Assembly: GCA_963942565.1 (NCBI GenBank)
Contig: OZ012690.1
Location: forward strand, 12,543,007 to 12,607,006
DNA length: 64,000 bases
Direction: 5' to 3'
Origin: Maea johnstoni
Lineage: Eukaryota; Annelida; Polychaeta; Spionida; Magelonidae
The translations under genes were made by a program, and so were the position numbers. Shown here piece after piece: positions 20,315-64,000 of this stretch. The notes beneath the pieces were generated by a model that was given only the letters and a program-made list of their open reading frames with translations, was not told the DNA's origin and did not search any database. Within the stretch, counting starts at the first letter, position 1. Each line of letters opens with the position of its first letter.

Positions 20315-21501
20315 TATACAAAGTCAAATGTTGTGAGTAATAACAGTAGTCTTCCTTGGCCTTTAATTTTGAAGACAAAAAAAATAGTTGAATGTGTGAT
20401 AAAAACAAGCCGGCATATGATAGGTATACTAAAAAGCTAGTATACCTCAGATTATAACACATCCAGGACATAAGCACTGGTCCCAAATCATTCAATCTAC
20501 TTAAATGTTAATTGCTACCCTTATACACTTCTGCTTGATCCCTATTTGTCTAGGGTAAGTGAGGTTTCTGTTCTTACACACAAATAACAAGTCTCTCTCT
20601 CTCTAATATCACAGATGTGTACACAATATTGTTCACTATCAAAACTTAAGTAGAGGGTTTGAAAGCTGGGAATTTTAGCACCATGTTCCATTCAGATTCA
20701 ATAGCAGGTAAGTGATGAGAACCATTTCTAATTATTGTGGCAGAATATATTGTCTATGGGCAGGGTGCCAGGATCAGACATTTGGCAAATGGTTCGACAA
20801 ACCCAATAGGGGTGGTGGTAAAATATGCCATTCCCGAGGTCCAACTCATATTACAACATATGACAATCAAAGAATTCATTCAACAATTCTATCAGTTATC
20901 AGAGTAATAAATTATCTTTTATAAAGACCTCCATAGCTGGAAGCTTCGGTCCAATAAAAACTTTTTGCAGACAATTGTTTTTCAAATAGGGATAATCCTC
21001 AGCATACCCATTGGTCTGGCTGATATTTCTGGCCCTCCACCTAGTTACCTTTGCATGTGTCTGGGCTAGTCAGGCTTGTGCTATTGTTGGACCCTGCACT
21101 AGGTCTCCAGGCACTTCAGCGCCATTATTCAGGCTAGTGTTGTCAGATAATAGCTTAATGCATAGGGCACACATGGGGCAGGTTTTATGTAATAGGAGGG
21201 GATTTTCTCCTCAGTGCTGCCCCCTACTCTTGATGAGAATGGTGGCTTGCAGACAGCAGGACAGTACAGCACAGCCGTTGCCTTCTCCCTACTGCCCCTC
21301 TAGGTAATGGATTGGGTGTGCGCTCAGGAGGGAATTTTCAGCTCAGCTGCCAGCTACTTAAGGAAAGGAATGTGGGATTGCCCGCTGCAAGACATGCTTT
21401 GAGAAGCAAGAGAAACTTCAGCTCAGTTGTCATCCCACTCCTTCTCCCAATCTAGATACTAGACTAGAAACTGTGTGTGTAGTGTAACGAGGAGGGTATT
21501 T

Positions 21502-53609
<32,108 letters not shown>

Positions 53610-53830
53610 TGTGTCGAAAAAGAAGTTTTCTGCTGCGATCGTCTGGGGAAAGCGGTGAAGGTTTAAATGCCCTCACTACACATGTGAATCTGCCTCCAAT
53701 GGTAAACAGCTGATGGTTTTCCCGCCAAATGTAGAGGTCGCTGTCAGCAGCGTGAGAACTTAGACTGGTGCCAGTCTGTTTTATAGCTTCGCATCTTGTA
53801 CAGTGACGCAGGGGTCGCAACTAGTCTATC
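53610..53830 (-). promoter_or_regulatory. HELLS exon 1 (5' UTR) and promoter-proximal region
   Basis: On the minus strand this runs to CGACACAAT followed by GTAAGTATAT, a strong donor. The first downstream exon begins with G TCT CTT TTG ATT GAG, so splicing makes an ATG split as AT|G, with CACA upstream. The exon start is not known. A mixed-composition, CpG-containing stretch and an E2F-type site support a promoter here. Confidence 0.6.
53718..53729 (-). promoter_or_regulatory. E2F-type binding site
   Basis: TTTGGCGGGAAA on the minus strand (inverse TTTCCCGCCAAA) is a perfect consensus E2F site, about 110 bp upstream of the proposed HELLS start. E2F-driven S-phase expression of HELLS is known in mammals; use of this site here is inference. 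Confidence 0.65.
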
Positions 53831-55967
53831 ACTCTATGTTTACAATCACTTCTGAACACGCGGTCTACAACTAAGACGCAAATCGCAACATCGAGATTCG
53901 CGATAACAACAAAGTTTGAAAAAAAAAATAATAATCCTAATTCACTTTTTTGAAATCCATCGTTGTTAATTATCAAAACTTAGTTTGAATAGTTCAAACC
54001 CTCGATTTTTCAGATGCAATACCTGGATATGAATAATTGTTTCAAAATGGTAATCTGATTGATTTCGCATATAATTGGACTGTGAATCATAATATTTGAC
54101 ACAATTCTTTTTGCATTCATATCAACTTTGTTTGTTTGTTTGTTTTGGATCCGTAACCGCATTTGTCCCGCGGGCATATATCAAACTTCGACTACTTTTT
54201 ATTACCTCGTAAACCCAGGTCGTAATAAGCAGTGATAAGCCAAACTTAGTTGTCCGAAACCCTTCCTAGCATTATCATTACAACGGGAGTTTTTATTTTC
54301 AGCAAACTTGGAGATGATATCAAAATGCGAATTTTGCTTGCTAAGCAGTTTCCTTTCCAATGTTTCACTTAATAATTTGACAGAAAAGTTTCATCTGTAC
54401 GGAACTAGAAGGGCTTCCTTAGTAATACACGTGTGATGACTATCTTTATTGTTTAGGAGAATGTCACTTTCAGGCAAAACCCTGCATCATTTAATGACTT
54501 AGGTAAGGCCTGGCCGTAAAATGTTTGTATGTGAAACTTCAAGGACATCGAACATCAGGTCTTTGTTTTTGACAAGGCTTTGCAAACTTCAGTTCGATAT
54601 TTCGAAATGATAAAAAACATACACAACACAAACTGGCAAAAAAGTTTTATTTGATAAATCAGAAAAGATTTGATGATAAACATTTCATGATAGTTCATTG
54701 TATTTGCTGTATTGAATCCCTGCCTCTTTCACCAATTCAGTCGAAGTTAACACTATATTTCACCCCAACGTTTAATTCTGAGTTTAATGGTGTGGTTACT
54801 CAAATCCCCATAACGCTCATTTATAAATCACACACGTATTTGTCATCTGCCTCTTTCCCTCATTGTTTAGACAGAATTATTCCGCTTTAGTCCAATGATT
54901 TCACTACTTGGTAAGCATTTTTTGTAATGAATCATGAATCGACTGTAGGATTGTTGTATAGCTTGCATATATGAATTTGCTGTCATATTCCGGATGCAAG
55001 AAGATGCATCCTTTAGCAGGACCTCAGTTATTCACCTAAGCAGAAAACCTCACTCTGCAGGCTGTAAACAAGCAGTACCTTGGCTAAACAAGCTAGGCTA
55101 CAAACTAGGGTGTTTTACAGATGTTCAAATCATATTTAGTCAACCAAAATATGACCCAATAATCAACAAGATTATAATTGCAACAAAATTATTGATTTTA
55201 AGAGGAGAAGCAAAAAAAAATCTCTGAGTCTCAAAAATATTCAATATTTCCACAAATCAGAGGGTGAAACAAAAAAGTATAGCCACACGTTACAACACCC
55301 AAAAAAGGTTCTGGGTATATGGTCATCGATAACTATCTAAATAACCCTGCAAAGCAAGTGTAAACACGTTGTCATACTACCAGTAATATACTATATTTAT
55401 AATGAGACCAATATCACTGTCTTATTATCTTTTATATGTACCTCTGTCTTTCTTAAGCATTTGCCAAATTTTCAAAAAAATATATATATATTTTTCAAAA
55501 CATTTTTATTTCTTTTGCAAAAAAAATGAATAAAAAGCAGGTACTGCAACTGTTAGATCTGGTGCTAAAATATTTTAAATGCAGTACCGTGGCGTCTAAA
55601 TGATTGCTACCATTAAAAATAATTGACAAATAGAATATGTAGTGATCAAACATTTGAAAAAGAGTGGCTGATTGCGTTCGTATCAAACCGAAAGGAAGAT
55701 GTTATATTCATCTTAGGTATATGTATATTCATCTTATGTGGGAGGATATCATATTGTAGAGTTAACATTAAATCAAACATTTTCAATAATTCGCTTTAAA
55801 CTGACATTTTCTCTCGGAAATTTTCTGGCCAAAATGCACGAGCGTCCTGTACAATTTAATCCCCCACTACATGATCATAGCAGCACCTAATGGAGGGAAA
55901 TACATTTGCGTGACATGTATTTCCTCCGGATCATTATATGACGTGTTTTTTGGGATTTCGGTATTGA
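53831..55967. other. Intergenic between HELLS promoter and the next minus-strand gene
   Basis: AT-rich, no conserved frame and no MITE recognised. It probably contains HELLS upstream regulatory DNA and, at its right end, the 3' UTR of the gene ending at 55968. A TTTATT (minus-strand AATAAA) lies at about 55504-55509. Confidence 0.5.
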
Positions 55968-58900
55968 CTATTTTAAGCAGCCATTAATGGCAATATGCAT
56001 TATAGGGTGATGTTTCCAGTTTTGAGGGTAGATACGGAGGCCTTTAGTCTTCAATGTTGGTGAAATGGTCGTTCCCCCTCTCTCCAGGACAAATACCTAC
56101 AATAGACAAAATCGTAGTGTTCAAAATCCAAACAGTGCATTTTTTTACAGACAACGACAAACCTTAGATGAATAGAAACAAACTTAAATGTTGGCATTAA
56201 AACATCAAATACTAGTACACCATTTTCTGGACAAAAAAAACATCCATATCAGACCACTTTAATTTGTTTCTCTGCTCTTATTGTAAGAGACGACCAGGTT
56301 TGAATTTTGATATTGAAAACGACCAAGGATAGTAACACCCAGTTGCAAGACAGAATCATTATATCAGAACTTACTCTTGGTTTGCCATGACTGTCATGTA
56401 TATATCGCCATTTTCCAGTGGTTTTAATTCGTGTCTGGAGCGTCACTGCCAGCACTCGTCCATGGATGTCTTTGCTCATCCGTGGCGTACTACCATCAAT
56501 GTCATTAGTTTTGCTCCTCCGTAGCGCTGTATCGTCAACGTCATTAGTTTTGCTCCTCCCTGGCACTATATCGTCAACGTCATTAGTTTTGCTCACCCGT
56601 GGCGCCATATCATCAACGTCGTTAGCCTTCACAAGGCCAGGCTGCAAGAGGAAATGATAAAGGATTTCTTAACGTGCCTGTTATGACGCCTTTCACGCAC
56701 ATATTTTGCTTTTTCAGATACACATAATTTACAACGATTTCTCATTGTAAGAAATATTTAACAAACTATTTAGAGCTTTCTTCAAAAACAAGAACAACAA
56801 ATAACGGGAAAAGAATTCTCATATATCGGAATAGCATACGGTTGAATTCTTTTTCATTTTATGGAACATTGCCTTGATTCCGAGGCTATTTAAAGTATTG
56901 TGATAAACTTTTGAAAGGGAAATTCAAGGACAAAACACATTGTTTTCATTTGGAGTATGGTGGTATTTTTAGTGGCTTCTAAAATTCAAGCTTTAATGCA
57001 ATAGTTACATCTTTGAATTAAAAAAACAAATAATAATTGAATATCTGAAAATTAGCAATTATGTTCTCTTGCATATATTAATAAATGTATTTTTGCAAAT
57101 TAATATAGATATGAATCAGTAAAAGTGTGCATGCAGTTTAAGAGATTGTTACAACATTACGTGATAAAATCAAAGTATATGCAAATCACAACTTAAGCCC
57201 TTCCAATGCCTGTAATTTCATCTTGATACTTTTGAGAACATATTGGCAATAAACCAAACGAGGTGTTTAGGTTTGGTTGATATTTCCCAGTCAAATATTT
57301 TCCAGAGATGTTAAGTCAAAAAGAAACCACCAATATTTTTTCCTTTGAGGCTAGAGGAATGAATCAGTATGCTCAAAGTTATTCACATGAATTCTTCCAC
57401 TTGCCTTCATCAAGATGAGATTCTGTAATTGTTTAAATGTTTAATTTCTTTAATTGTTTTATAGTAGATATGCCTAACTTTCGAGATGTCTTAGATAACG
57501 ATATGTATTAGGGTAAAGATATGTATTGGTATATAAATTTACTGTCATGCAAAATCGAGAAATAGTAGCATTTCAACCAGTGCCAGTGGGTGATTCAAAA
57601 TGGAATCGGGAAGCAACTACTGATTTACTATATTTATTTTTAGAAGTTAATTCGCGCTTTTTAACGATCGGTGTAGACAAGCATAGGGAAACTTACTGCA
57701 AGCGTTAGTTTGGTGATCTCCACGTTTTCGAGGAAGATGATCTCCAATGCTCCTTTCCTGTTGTGCCCCCTGGCGGCATTAGCGAGGTGCTCCACTTTGT
57801 AGGCCGCCTTGGTAGGCAGGACGTCCAGGGCCAGGAAGTCCTCCCTCCTGCCCTTGAAAACGTAGTAGATGTAGGCGGCTGTGATGACCTCAGCATCACT
57901 CGTACATTCCTCAGTGCTGCCCCTTCTCGTCCCCTCCTCAACATCCTTGGGTTCTAAGAGGGGTGTGACAGGTGTCCCTTCCGGTAACAACGTATCTTCT
58001 TTTGCAAGTCCTGGGGTATTTTCCATGTCTATGGGTGGAGGGGAGACATCAATTGTGCTTCCCTGTGGATTCTCAAGTCCTGAATCCTCAGGTGTCTTTA
58101 GTCTCATTTTATCAGCAATCCTCTCATCAGCAAGTTTTTTCCTCTCTGCAGTTTTTATCTCATCAGCAAGCTTTTTCTTATCAGTCTGTTTTCCTGGGGT
58201 ATTCTCCATAACTATGGGCGGAGTAGGAGAGACGTCATCAATGAGCGGAGGAGGGGAAACATCGGTCGTGCTTTCCTGGGGATTCTCAAGTCCTGGATCC
58301 TCAGATGCCTTTAGTCTCATTTTATCAGCATGCTTTTTCTTGTCAGCATGTTTTCTCCTCTCTGAAATTTTTATCTTACCAGCATGCTTTTTCTTCTCGG
58401 CAAACTCTTTTTTACTAGCATGGTTGTTTTCATTGGCATGCTTTTTCTTATTCAAATGTTTTATCTTATCAGCATGCTTTATTTCATCAGCATGCTTTTT
58501 CTTGTTAGCATGTTTTATTTCATCAGCATGTTTTTTCTTAGCAGGTTTTATTTTATCGGCATGCTTTTTCTTGTTAGCATGTTTTATTTCATCAGCATGT
58601 TTTTTCTTAGCATGCTTTATTTTATCGGCATGCTTTTTCTTGGCATGTTTTATTTCTTCAGCATGTTTTGTTTCATCAGCATGTTTTTTCTTAGCATGCT
58701 TTATTTCATCGGCATGTATTATTTTATTCTTGTTAGCATGTTTTTTCTCATTTGACTGTTTTATCTTATTAGCTTCTTTTTTCTCTGTAGCATGCTTTTT
58801 CTTATTAGCATGTTCAATCTTCTGAACATGCTTTTTCTCGGCATCATGCCTTTTCTTTTCAGCATGTTTAATCTTCTGAACATGCTTTTTATCGGCATCA

Positions 58901-60289
58901 TGCCTTTTCTTTTCAGCATGTTTAATCTTCTGAACATGCTTTTTTTCATCAGCATGCTTTTTCTTTTCAGCATGTTTTATCTTATGAACATGCCCTTTCT
59001 CGGCATTATGCCTTTTCTTTTCAGCTTGTTTAATCTTCTGAACATGCTTTTTTTCATCAGAATGCTTTTTCTTTTCCGCATGTTTTATCTTATGAACATG
59101 CTTTTTCTCTTCGGCATGCTTTTTCTTTTCAGCATGTTTTATTTTATGAACATGCTTTTTCTCAGCATCATGCTTTTTCTTTTCAGCATGCTTTATCTTA
59201 TTAGCAAGCTTTTTCTCGTCAGCATGCTTTTTATCAGTATGCTTTTTCTTATCAGCATGCTTTACCTCTTCATTATGGTTGTCTCGCTCAGAGTGCTTTT
59301 TATCGTCAACATGTTTCTTATGAGTAATCTCTTTCTCTAGCTCTGCAATCTCGATCTCATCAGCAAGTTGATTCAGGTTAGCAAGCTTTTTTTCATCAGC
59401 ATGTTTTTGATCCTCATCTTTTTTTGCATCATCAGCATTGCCATCATTTCCATTGGTAGTTAGTACAGAAGGTTTGTGATGGAAACCAGTTTCATCTTCT
59501 GGCTTTGCCTTGTCTTGTTGGCTTGTGTTTTTCGCAGCAGATGATACATTCATTACGGGTCCCACTGTAATTGGAACATTTTGCGTGGTGTCTGCCTCTA
59601 AAGAAGTTTGCGCATCACTCAACTGAGGAGGTAATAGGGTAGTTTTGATATTCGTAGTTATGACAGTTGTAGGTTGATGGGAAGATGTTTCCGAAATATT
59701 TGAATTGGATGCACTTGGGCTTGGCACAGGAGCCGTTGGTGAGACAGTAAGATTATCTACCTCTCGCTTAATACGATCACTCTTCAAATCTTCAACGGCC
59801 TGTCCTAATAATCCTTCCAAAGTGGACTCGGTCTCCTTCTTGATCAATTTAGTGGCAGCTTCCATAGTGTGTGCATCTCCACTCATTTCAGGGTCGTCTT
59901 CGCCACTATTTTCAGGGTCATTATCGTTCATCTTAAGGTCACCAACACTCCTTTCAGGATCGTTGTCAATGTTGTCCTCATTCATTTCAAGGTCATCGTC
60001 ATGGTCGTCCTCCTCATTCATTCCAAGGTCATCGTCATTCATCTCAGGGCCATCTCCATTGCTGTCAAGGTCGTCTTCATTCATTCCAAGGTCATCATTG
60101 ATCTCAGGGTCATCATCATCCCTGTCAAGGTCACCCTCACTATCCTCTGTGGACAACAGATTGTCTGAGGTGTCTAACGATTTCAACCCTCGCGACCTAA
60201 CATCTTCAGTGATGGAGTTTATGGAGTTTGCTCTGTCAGCTTCATTGGACGTAGATATTGGTATAATTTTCTTGTGTCTGTTTACAGCG
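55968..60289 (-). CDS. Acidic/lysine-rich repeat protein with discoidin-like C-terminus (5' end not found)
   Basis: Three exons: 57697-60289, 56375-56641, 55968-56096; phases agree and a TAG follows GCLK. The large exon follows TTTCTATCTTTTTATAG and starts in the third base of a codon, so earlier exons are missing. Order over about 995 residues: an Asp/Glu-rich block with repeated MNEDDLD and PEMNDDDLG; a Ser/Thr/Pro stretch; about 330 residues of KKHADE / KKHVHKIKHAE repeats; a Pro-rich part with DVSPPPIDMENTPG twice; a compact part with YIYYVFKGRREDFLALD; four 13-residue KTNDVDDIVPGRS repeats; and a tail with KWRYIHDSHGKPRVF and LRIYPQNWKHHPIMHIAING-C. That tail resembles the second half of an F5/8 type C (discoidin) domain. 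Function unknown; an extracellular or matrix role is inference. Confidence 0.75.
58320..59400 (-). repeat. Coding tandem repeat for KKHA(D/E)-type units
   Basis: On + it appears as repeated TCAGCATGCTTTTTCTT and TTTATCTTATGAACATG blocks of 18-24 bp, grouped into larger units of about 60-66 bp between 58790 and 59200. It keeps the minus frame open throughout, which suggests selection against frameshift despite unit turnover. Long hydrophobic frames on the plus strand here are antisense shadows. Confidence 0.9.
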
Positions 60290-60664
60290 CTATAAAAAGA
60301 TAGAAAAAACGCAATGAGCAAACTTCCTGGACATACAAACCGCCTTTAATCAATGGCTTAACGCATGCAATATTCATTTGGATTCGTAAGTAACGACTTC
60401 AACTTAGATCCACTGCAAAATCTTATTTGTCCAAGCATTGTGATTTGTAATGTTCTTATTGGTTGGAGAATGGATATTAACACCAATGCCAAAAGAAGTG
60501 TTACCATCATTTCAAATCTACATGCCATCACAACCGACCGGAAATAGCACTGCTCTGGTATATACCCTCTATATTAAAGGTTGGCCAACTGCGCTAAGCA
60601 GATTAATGTACTTCACTATAGTTACAAATTGCATTATTGCTAAGAGTGAGCCAAACGCAATTAG
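60290..60664. other. Intron or upstream part of the lysine-rich gene
   Basis: Nothing recognised apart from the acceptor tract at its left edge. There is no in-frame ATG immediately upstream of the acceptor (an in-frame TAA precedes it), which supports a spliced upstream exon. Confidence 0.4.
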
Positions 60665-60895
60665 CAATTAGTAGCAGTTGCGTTGGTCAAGCGGTTAGCA
60701 CGCTTGCCTTCGGCGCAGACAACCCGGGTTCGATTCCTGGTGTGGGCGCAGAAAAAGGAAATTTATTTCCTTGCTGCTTTCCAGTGTTTCGGAGGGCACT
60801 GTAAGCCGTCGGTCCAGTCGGCCAAGAGCCTTAGTAGCTCGTGTTTCTTGTAATTGATATACCGACTTAAAAATAAAGATTACAATTGCGCGCGT
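60665..60895 (+). mobile_element. tRNA-derived SINE
   Basis: A pol III promoter is visible: A box around TTGGTCAAGCGGTTAGC and B box GGTTCGATTCC. The head ends near GTGGGCGCAGAAAAAGG and passes into a non-tRNA body with GTGTTTCGGAGGGCACTG, AAGCCGTCGGTCC and CCTTAGTAGCTCGTGTTTC. The tail is TAAAAATAAAGATTACAATT. The tRNA-like head does not form a proper acceptor stem, so it is not a working tRNA gene. Confidence 0.8.
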
Positions 60896-61771
60896 TCCTT
60901 TCCCACATCACTGACTTCTAATCAGGTGAGGTGCGTAAGAAGACTACAAATTGCACAGCTCTACGGTGAACTAAGTGTGAAAGAGCAAACAAAAAGAGAA
61001 AATAAATCTTTTTTTCCCCCGACCATGTGAAAGAGAGAAAATGTATCACGAGTGATATCACAAACGGACAACACCCATCTCTTCATTACAGCTAGTTTAA
61101 TATCTTATTTATCAATGGAATATACATTTGTAAAGCCTCTTAGAATATTGATACAAAAAAATAGGTTATGTAGCCCTACGTGTGTGGTCGCAGGGATATC
61201 TGGGTACTCTGATATTTTTTGCCAATAAATGAAAGTTCATGGTTACCATCCGCTGCTTGGGTACGTTTCTAATTAAGTATTAATTCATAAATTTAAAGTT
61301 GTTGTTTTGTCTCAATTTTCCATTTCCCTATTTGAAGTTCCCCAACGTAGAATTGCTTTGTTAGAGAGAAAATGTACATGTACCTCCACGTAAGGGCCTT
61401 TTTGATAACTGTGTTTTTGGTAACTGTGGTGAAAGTCTTAACATGTAAAATATTTAGCAAACTAACCTCTAGGTATGAGACTGGGTTTTGGATATCATCA
61501 TTGATTGTTGGCCAACATCAAACGATGATTAAGGACAATTGGTTTCGCATTGTTTTTCTTGTGTTGTCGTTGCTCTGAAGAATGGGTGAAATTTATAATC
61601 CATATTTTCCATTCAATGTAACTATCCTCTGAAAGCAATTTTACTGGCAGCAGCCTCCCCGTTACCGATGGTAATGGAACTTAAATATAAAGAGTTTCCG
61701 TCTCTGAGTAATATTAGAAAATGCCTGGCTCACTACGTACAGGAGGCATCTAATGAGCGAAATCAACACTA

Positions 61772-61951
61772 GCTCTTCCAATGCTGAGGCCACTTTCGTC
61801 CAAAGCACAAGAGCGCAAACAAATTATGAAAATCCTCTTCACCCTATTGTGTGGGTATTCATTTGAAAGCTCTCACTGAGTACTCTCAGTCGTTTTTTAG
61901 GCTTTTGCATAATTTTGTATAGGCCTTATCAGCCACCAGCAGCATACGGGA
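61772..61951. mobile_element. piggyBac-like MITE family B, degraded
   Basis: CTCTTCCAATGCTGAGGCC then CTTTCGTCCAAAGCACAAGA at the left and GCCACCAGCAGCATACGGG at the right. TTAA flanks are lost and part of the middle (the GAGTACCCATTTGCCAGGG segment) is deleted. Confidence 0.75.
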
Positions 61952-62029
61952 TAAGGGATTGGCGAAGAAAGTAGGTATCTAGAATGGAATGAAATTTCGA
62001 TTCACTCGTCACTTTCTCTGCCATATTAC

Positions 62030-62160
62030 GTCTAGGTCGTAACAGGTGGAGGTATTTAAACCGGATTACCCGACAAAACCATCGCCTAACCCCATGCCAC
62101 TGGCAACTGTCTCGAATACCCTGGCCGGGATTCGTACCCAGGCAGTGGTGAAAGGTGTAT
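62030..62160 (-). mobile_element. Possible SINE fragment
   Basis: On the minus strand GGGTACGAATCCCGGCC resembles a pol III B box and is followed by GCCAGTGGCATGGGGTTAGG and GGTTTAAATACCTCCACC. No A box is seen, so it would be 5'-truncated. Confidence 0.35.
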
Positions 62161-62696
62161 AGATAAAAGGCACAGTGCTCCAAAGAGGAAACTGATAACA
62201 TCTCTATAGTAAAATGTTTGATTATAAGAATGATTAGATAATGTGGCATGTGGGCAAGTCATGTCTGTGGAATATTTTTAAACCCCTGCTTTGAAATAAT
62301 CATCTAATACTAGTGGACTTCCATAACCTTTTTAAGGGCTTTGGATTACCAGAAAGTAGATCTACTGCTTTTTCTGAGCGCCTGCCACCACGCCAACGTG
62401 CGTATGTTACACGGACACGCTAATGACTGAAATACTTTTTGAAAGATTTAAAAGAAAGATTTTCTTAAATACTTATATCAGCCTTACGTACCTTCCTGTA
62501 GAACTGACCACAACAAGGAGACAGTACAGGGAGAACCGGACGACTCCAGTGGCAGACATTTTGTTTCAAACGCGTGGATGGTCACAGCGGCGCCATTACG
62601 GTAACAATAGGTTTGTCTCAAGACGCGTGACAAGGGATTCTAACAAACTCTCCTTTGTCTTGTATACCTCTGTTGTACTCGGCATTGTCAGTTGCG

Positions 62697-62775
62697 CATT
62701 GCATATGCCATATATGCGATATAACGCATATGCCATATATGCCATATAACGCATATGCCATAAATGACATATAAC
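62697..62775. repeat. Short tandem repeat of CGCATATGCCATATATGC-type units
   Basis: About three imperfect copies of a 25-27 bp unit (GCATATGCCATATATG, CCATATAACG). Confidence 0.85.
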
Positions 62776-64000
62776 GAGAAGTTATCAGTAGGACCAAACT
62801 ATTGCTTGACGTGACCGAACAGTACTTTTTTTTCGAATCATCGAATCATCGTCCTCTCAAGATGTTGAGAGATCAATTCGCTCGCATTTCATGAAAAGTT
62901 TTCGAATTGGCCTCAATTGTGTGCAATTTGTATAGGCGACTAGGATAGAAAGTGCCATGAAATTTAGTATTCTAAAAATGTTAAGTTAATTCTGCGAATA
63001 TTTTTTGCTGGTTTAAGCAAAATCTTGTCTTGAAAGTGGCCTATAATTATGAAGTGAACGTTGCAAATACACATGTGTTGTCATCCACCTTTCATAAACG
63101 TTTTTCTTCCGGAAACATATGCGAATATTGCCTTTCTCTGAAAGTGCAACGTTTCCAAGAACATATGTCAATACTTTGCACTTCCAAAAAGATCAGAAGC
63201 CGTCCGGCAATCATACATGCTTTCTTTTCTGAGCGCTCTTTTTATTTAGAAAATGATCAAATATGGCCAAACGAATTATCCTATAGATCTATAGATCCAC
63301 CTCCACATTTGTTTATTTTTATGTCAATGTATTTTCATCGATTACTCACGATTTAGATTTATCATGGGAGCAAAGGTGATGACATAAAAGTTAAAAAAAC
63401 AAAAACAAATTCAAATAACAGGAACGTCTCACTCAGGTAAAAATGGCGATGCTCTCCAATAGGTGGCAGCACGCTACAGAAGTGATCATGAATTCTTGTT
63501 TGGTGGACACTCCTAAAACAACATTAGAATTTGCTGTATGAAAGATGTAGCGTCGAATATTACAATATTGAATAATATAGTGGGATAATGTGCTTTGACA
63601 AAAATCTGGATATATCTTTTTAGGAAATAATGGGTATTTGGAACAAATAATGTGCGTAACACATATAAATCGTGAGTCGACAATTCAAGAATGCTCTCAC
63701 ATTTCTTTTTGTCCATAGACGTTTTTTTAAATTCATTTTTGGATTTGCTAAATAACCCACTACTGGATAAAACTTAAATGATATACAAAGAGTGGAGTCT
63801 GTAAGACGATTTTTTGCTAGTCATCAATTTACGTATTTTCGAAAGTGTCCGTTTCCAAATAATTGCGACCGTCACGTAGTGCCACATCATTTTCCCGTCA
63901 TTCTGGCTAGTGCATGTGCACTTTTAACATCGGGGTATTTATAAAGTTTCGTTTGCATGGAGCTAAATGAATACATCCGCTTTCTGCTCATCTAATCAAC

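Larger units (their letters stand above)
18422..21501 (-). other. Region downstream of HELLS, probable long 3' UTR
   Basis: No gene of its own. It follows the HELLS stop on the minus strand. The first clear minus-strand AATAAA (TTTATT on +) past the stop is at about 18549-18554, which would give a 3' UTR of about 3 kb; this is inference. Two MITEs lie inside. The part at 21000-21500 is C/T-rich with several short GGAGGG-type motifs. Confidence 0.35.
60896..64000. other. No supported gene
   Basis: AT-rich with scattered short frames lacking conserved features. It holds a family B MITE remnant, a possible SINE fragment and a short tandem repeat. A first exon or promoter of the lysine-rich minus-strand gene may lie here but could not be identified. 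Confidence 0.5.

Noticed and set aside
57190-57260. Possible family B MITE end (CCCTTCCAATGCC near 57200)
   Set aside because: Similarity stops after about 15 bases and no matching right end or TTAA is seen.
58384-59340. Long plus-strand hydrophobic frames rich in Met, Leu and Phe
   Set aside because: They are the antisense of the KKHADE repeats; the minus frame is longer, has consistent exon phases and splice sites.
60290-60321. A signal-peptide-like start LLIAFFLSFYS just before the lysine-rich exon
   Set aside because: There is no in-frame ATG, and the stretch overlaps a polypyrimidine tract and TATAG acceptor; it is most likely intron.
60670-60750. Functional tRNA gene
   Set aside because: A and B boxes are present, but acceptor-stem ends do not pair and a non-tRNA body with an A-rich tail follows, so a SINE fits better.
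62423-62749. 108-codon plus-strand frame
   Set aside because: No conserved motif, and its end runs into a tandem repeat; no splice or promoter support.

Overview
The window is animal nuclear DNA: long genes split by GT-AG introns, RING/TPR/LON and SNF2 proteins with vertebrate-like architecture, and dense non-autonomous DNA transposons and L2/CR1-type LINEs. Two complete gene models and one partial one can be built. The gene content and very high MITE load fit an invertebrate deuterostome such as a cephalochordate (Branchiostoma-like) or hemichordate. The species is an inference, not something read from the sequence.

Layout. 1-3400 holds no supported gene: a possible end of an upstream 3' UTR, a degenerate T-rich tandem block, and a 5'-truncated LINE (minus strand) bounded by (TA)n tracts. 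3682-12750 (+) is a complete ten-exon LONRF-family gene (TPR-RING-TPR-RING-LON, 764 codons). 12751-18421 is its downstream flank, packed with piggyBac-like hairpin MITEs, TA-targeting MITEs and an 89-92 bp tandem array. 21502-53609 (-) is a complete 19-exon HELLS/LSH gene (934 codons) whose start codon is split by an 8.6 kb first intron; a perfect E2F-type site lies in its first exon. HELLS introns hold most of the repeats, several nested and with readable target-site duplications (TSDs). 55968-60289 (-) is the 3' part of a gene for a very large acidic/lysine-rich repeat protein with a discoidin-like tail. 60290-64000 holds a tRNA-derived SINE and little else.

Most unusual structures. (1) A 1.5 kb terminal-inverted-repeat element sits inside the ORF2 of a LINE. 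It carries fourteen 21-bp palindromes in two terminal clusters and, in its core, a short open exon followed 31 nt after its stop by a canonical histone-mRNA 3' stem-loop. (2) In HELLS a 54-bp tandem repeat has copied a whole 3' splice site five times; each acceptor adds exactly 18 in-frame codons. (3) The end of a HELLS helicase exon is tandemly duplicated with only synonymous coding differences, which may be a merged-haplotype artefact. (4) Several MITE families have self-consistent TSDs, including a CAGG...CCTG family with 5-bp TSDs and a large GGTCTTAGCC family with 8-bp TSDs.

The genes do not form an operon or shared pathway. LONRF proteins are predicted ubiquitin ligases; HELLS is a chromatin remodeller needed for DNA methylation and silencing of repeats, so its repeat-filled introns are a notable setting. 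All coordinates come from manual reading. Exon models were checked by phase: both complete genes give lengths divisible by three across every junction.
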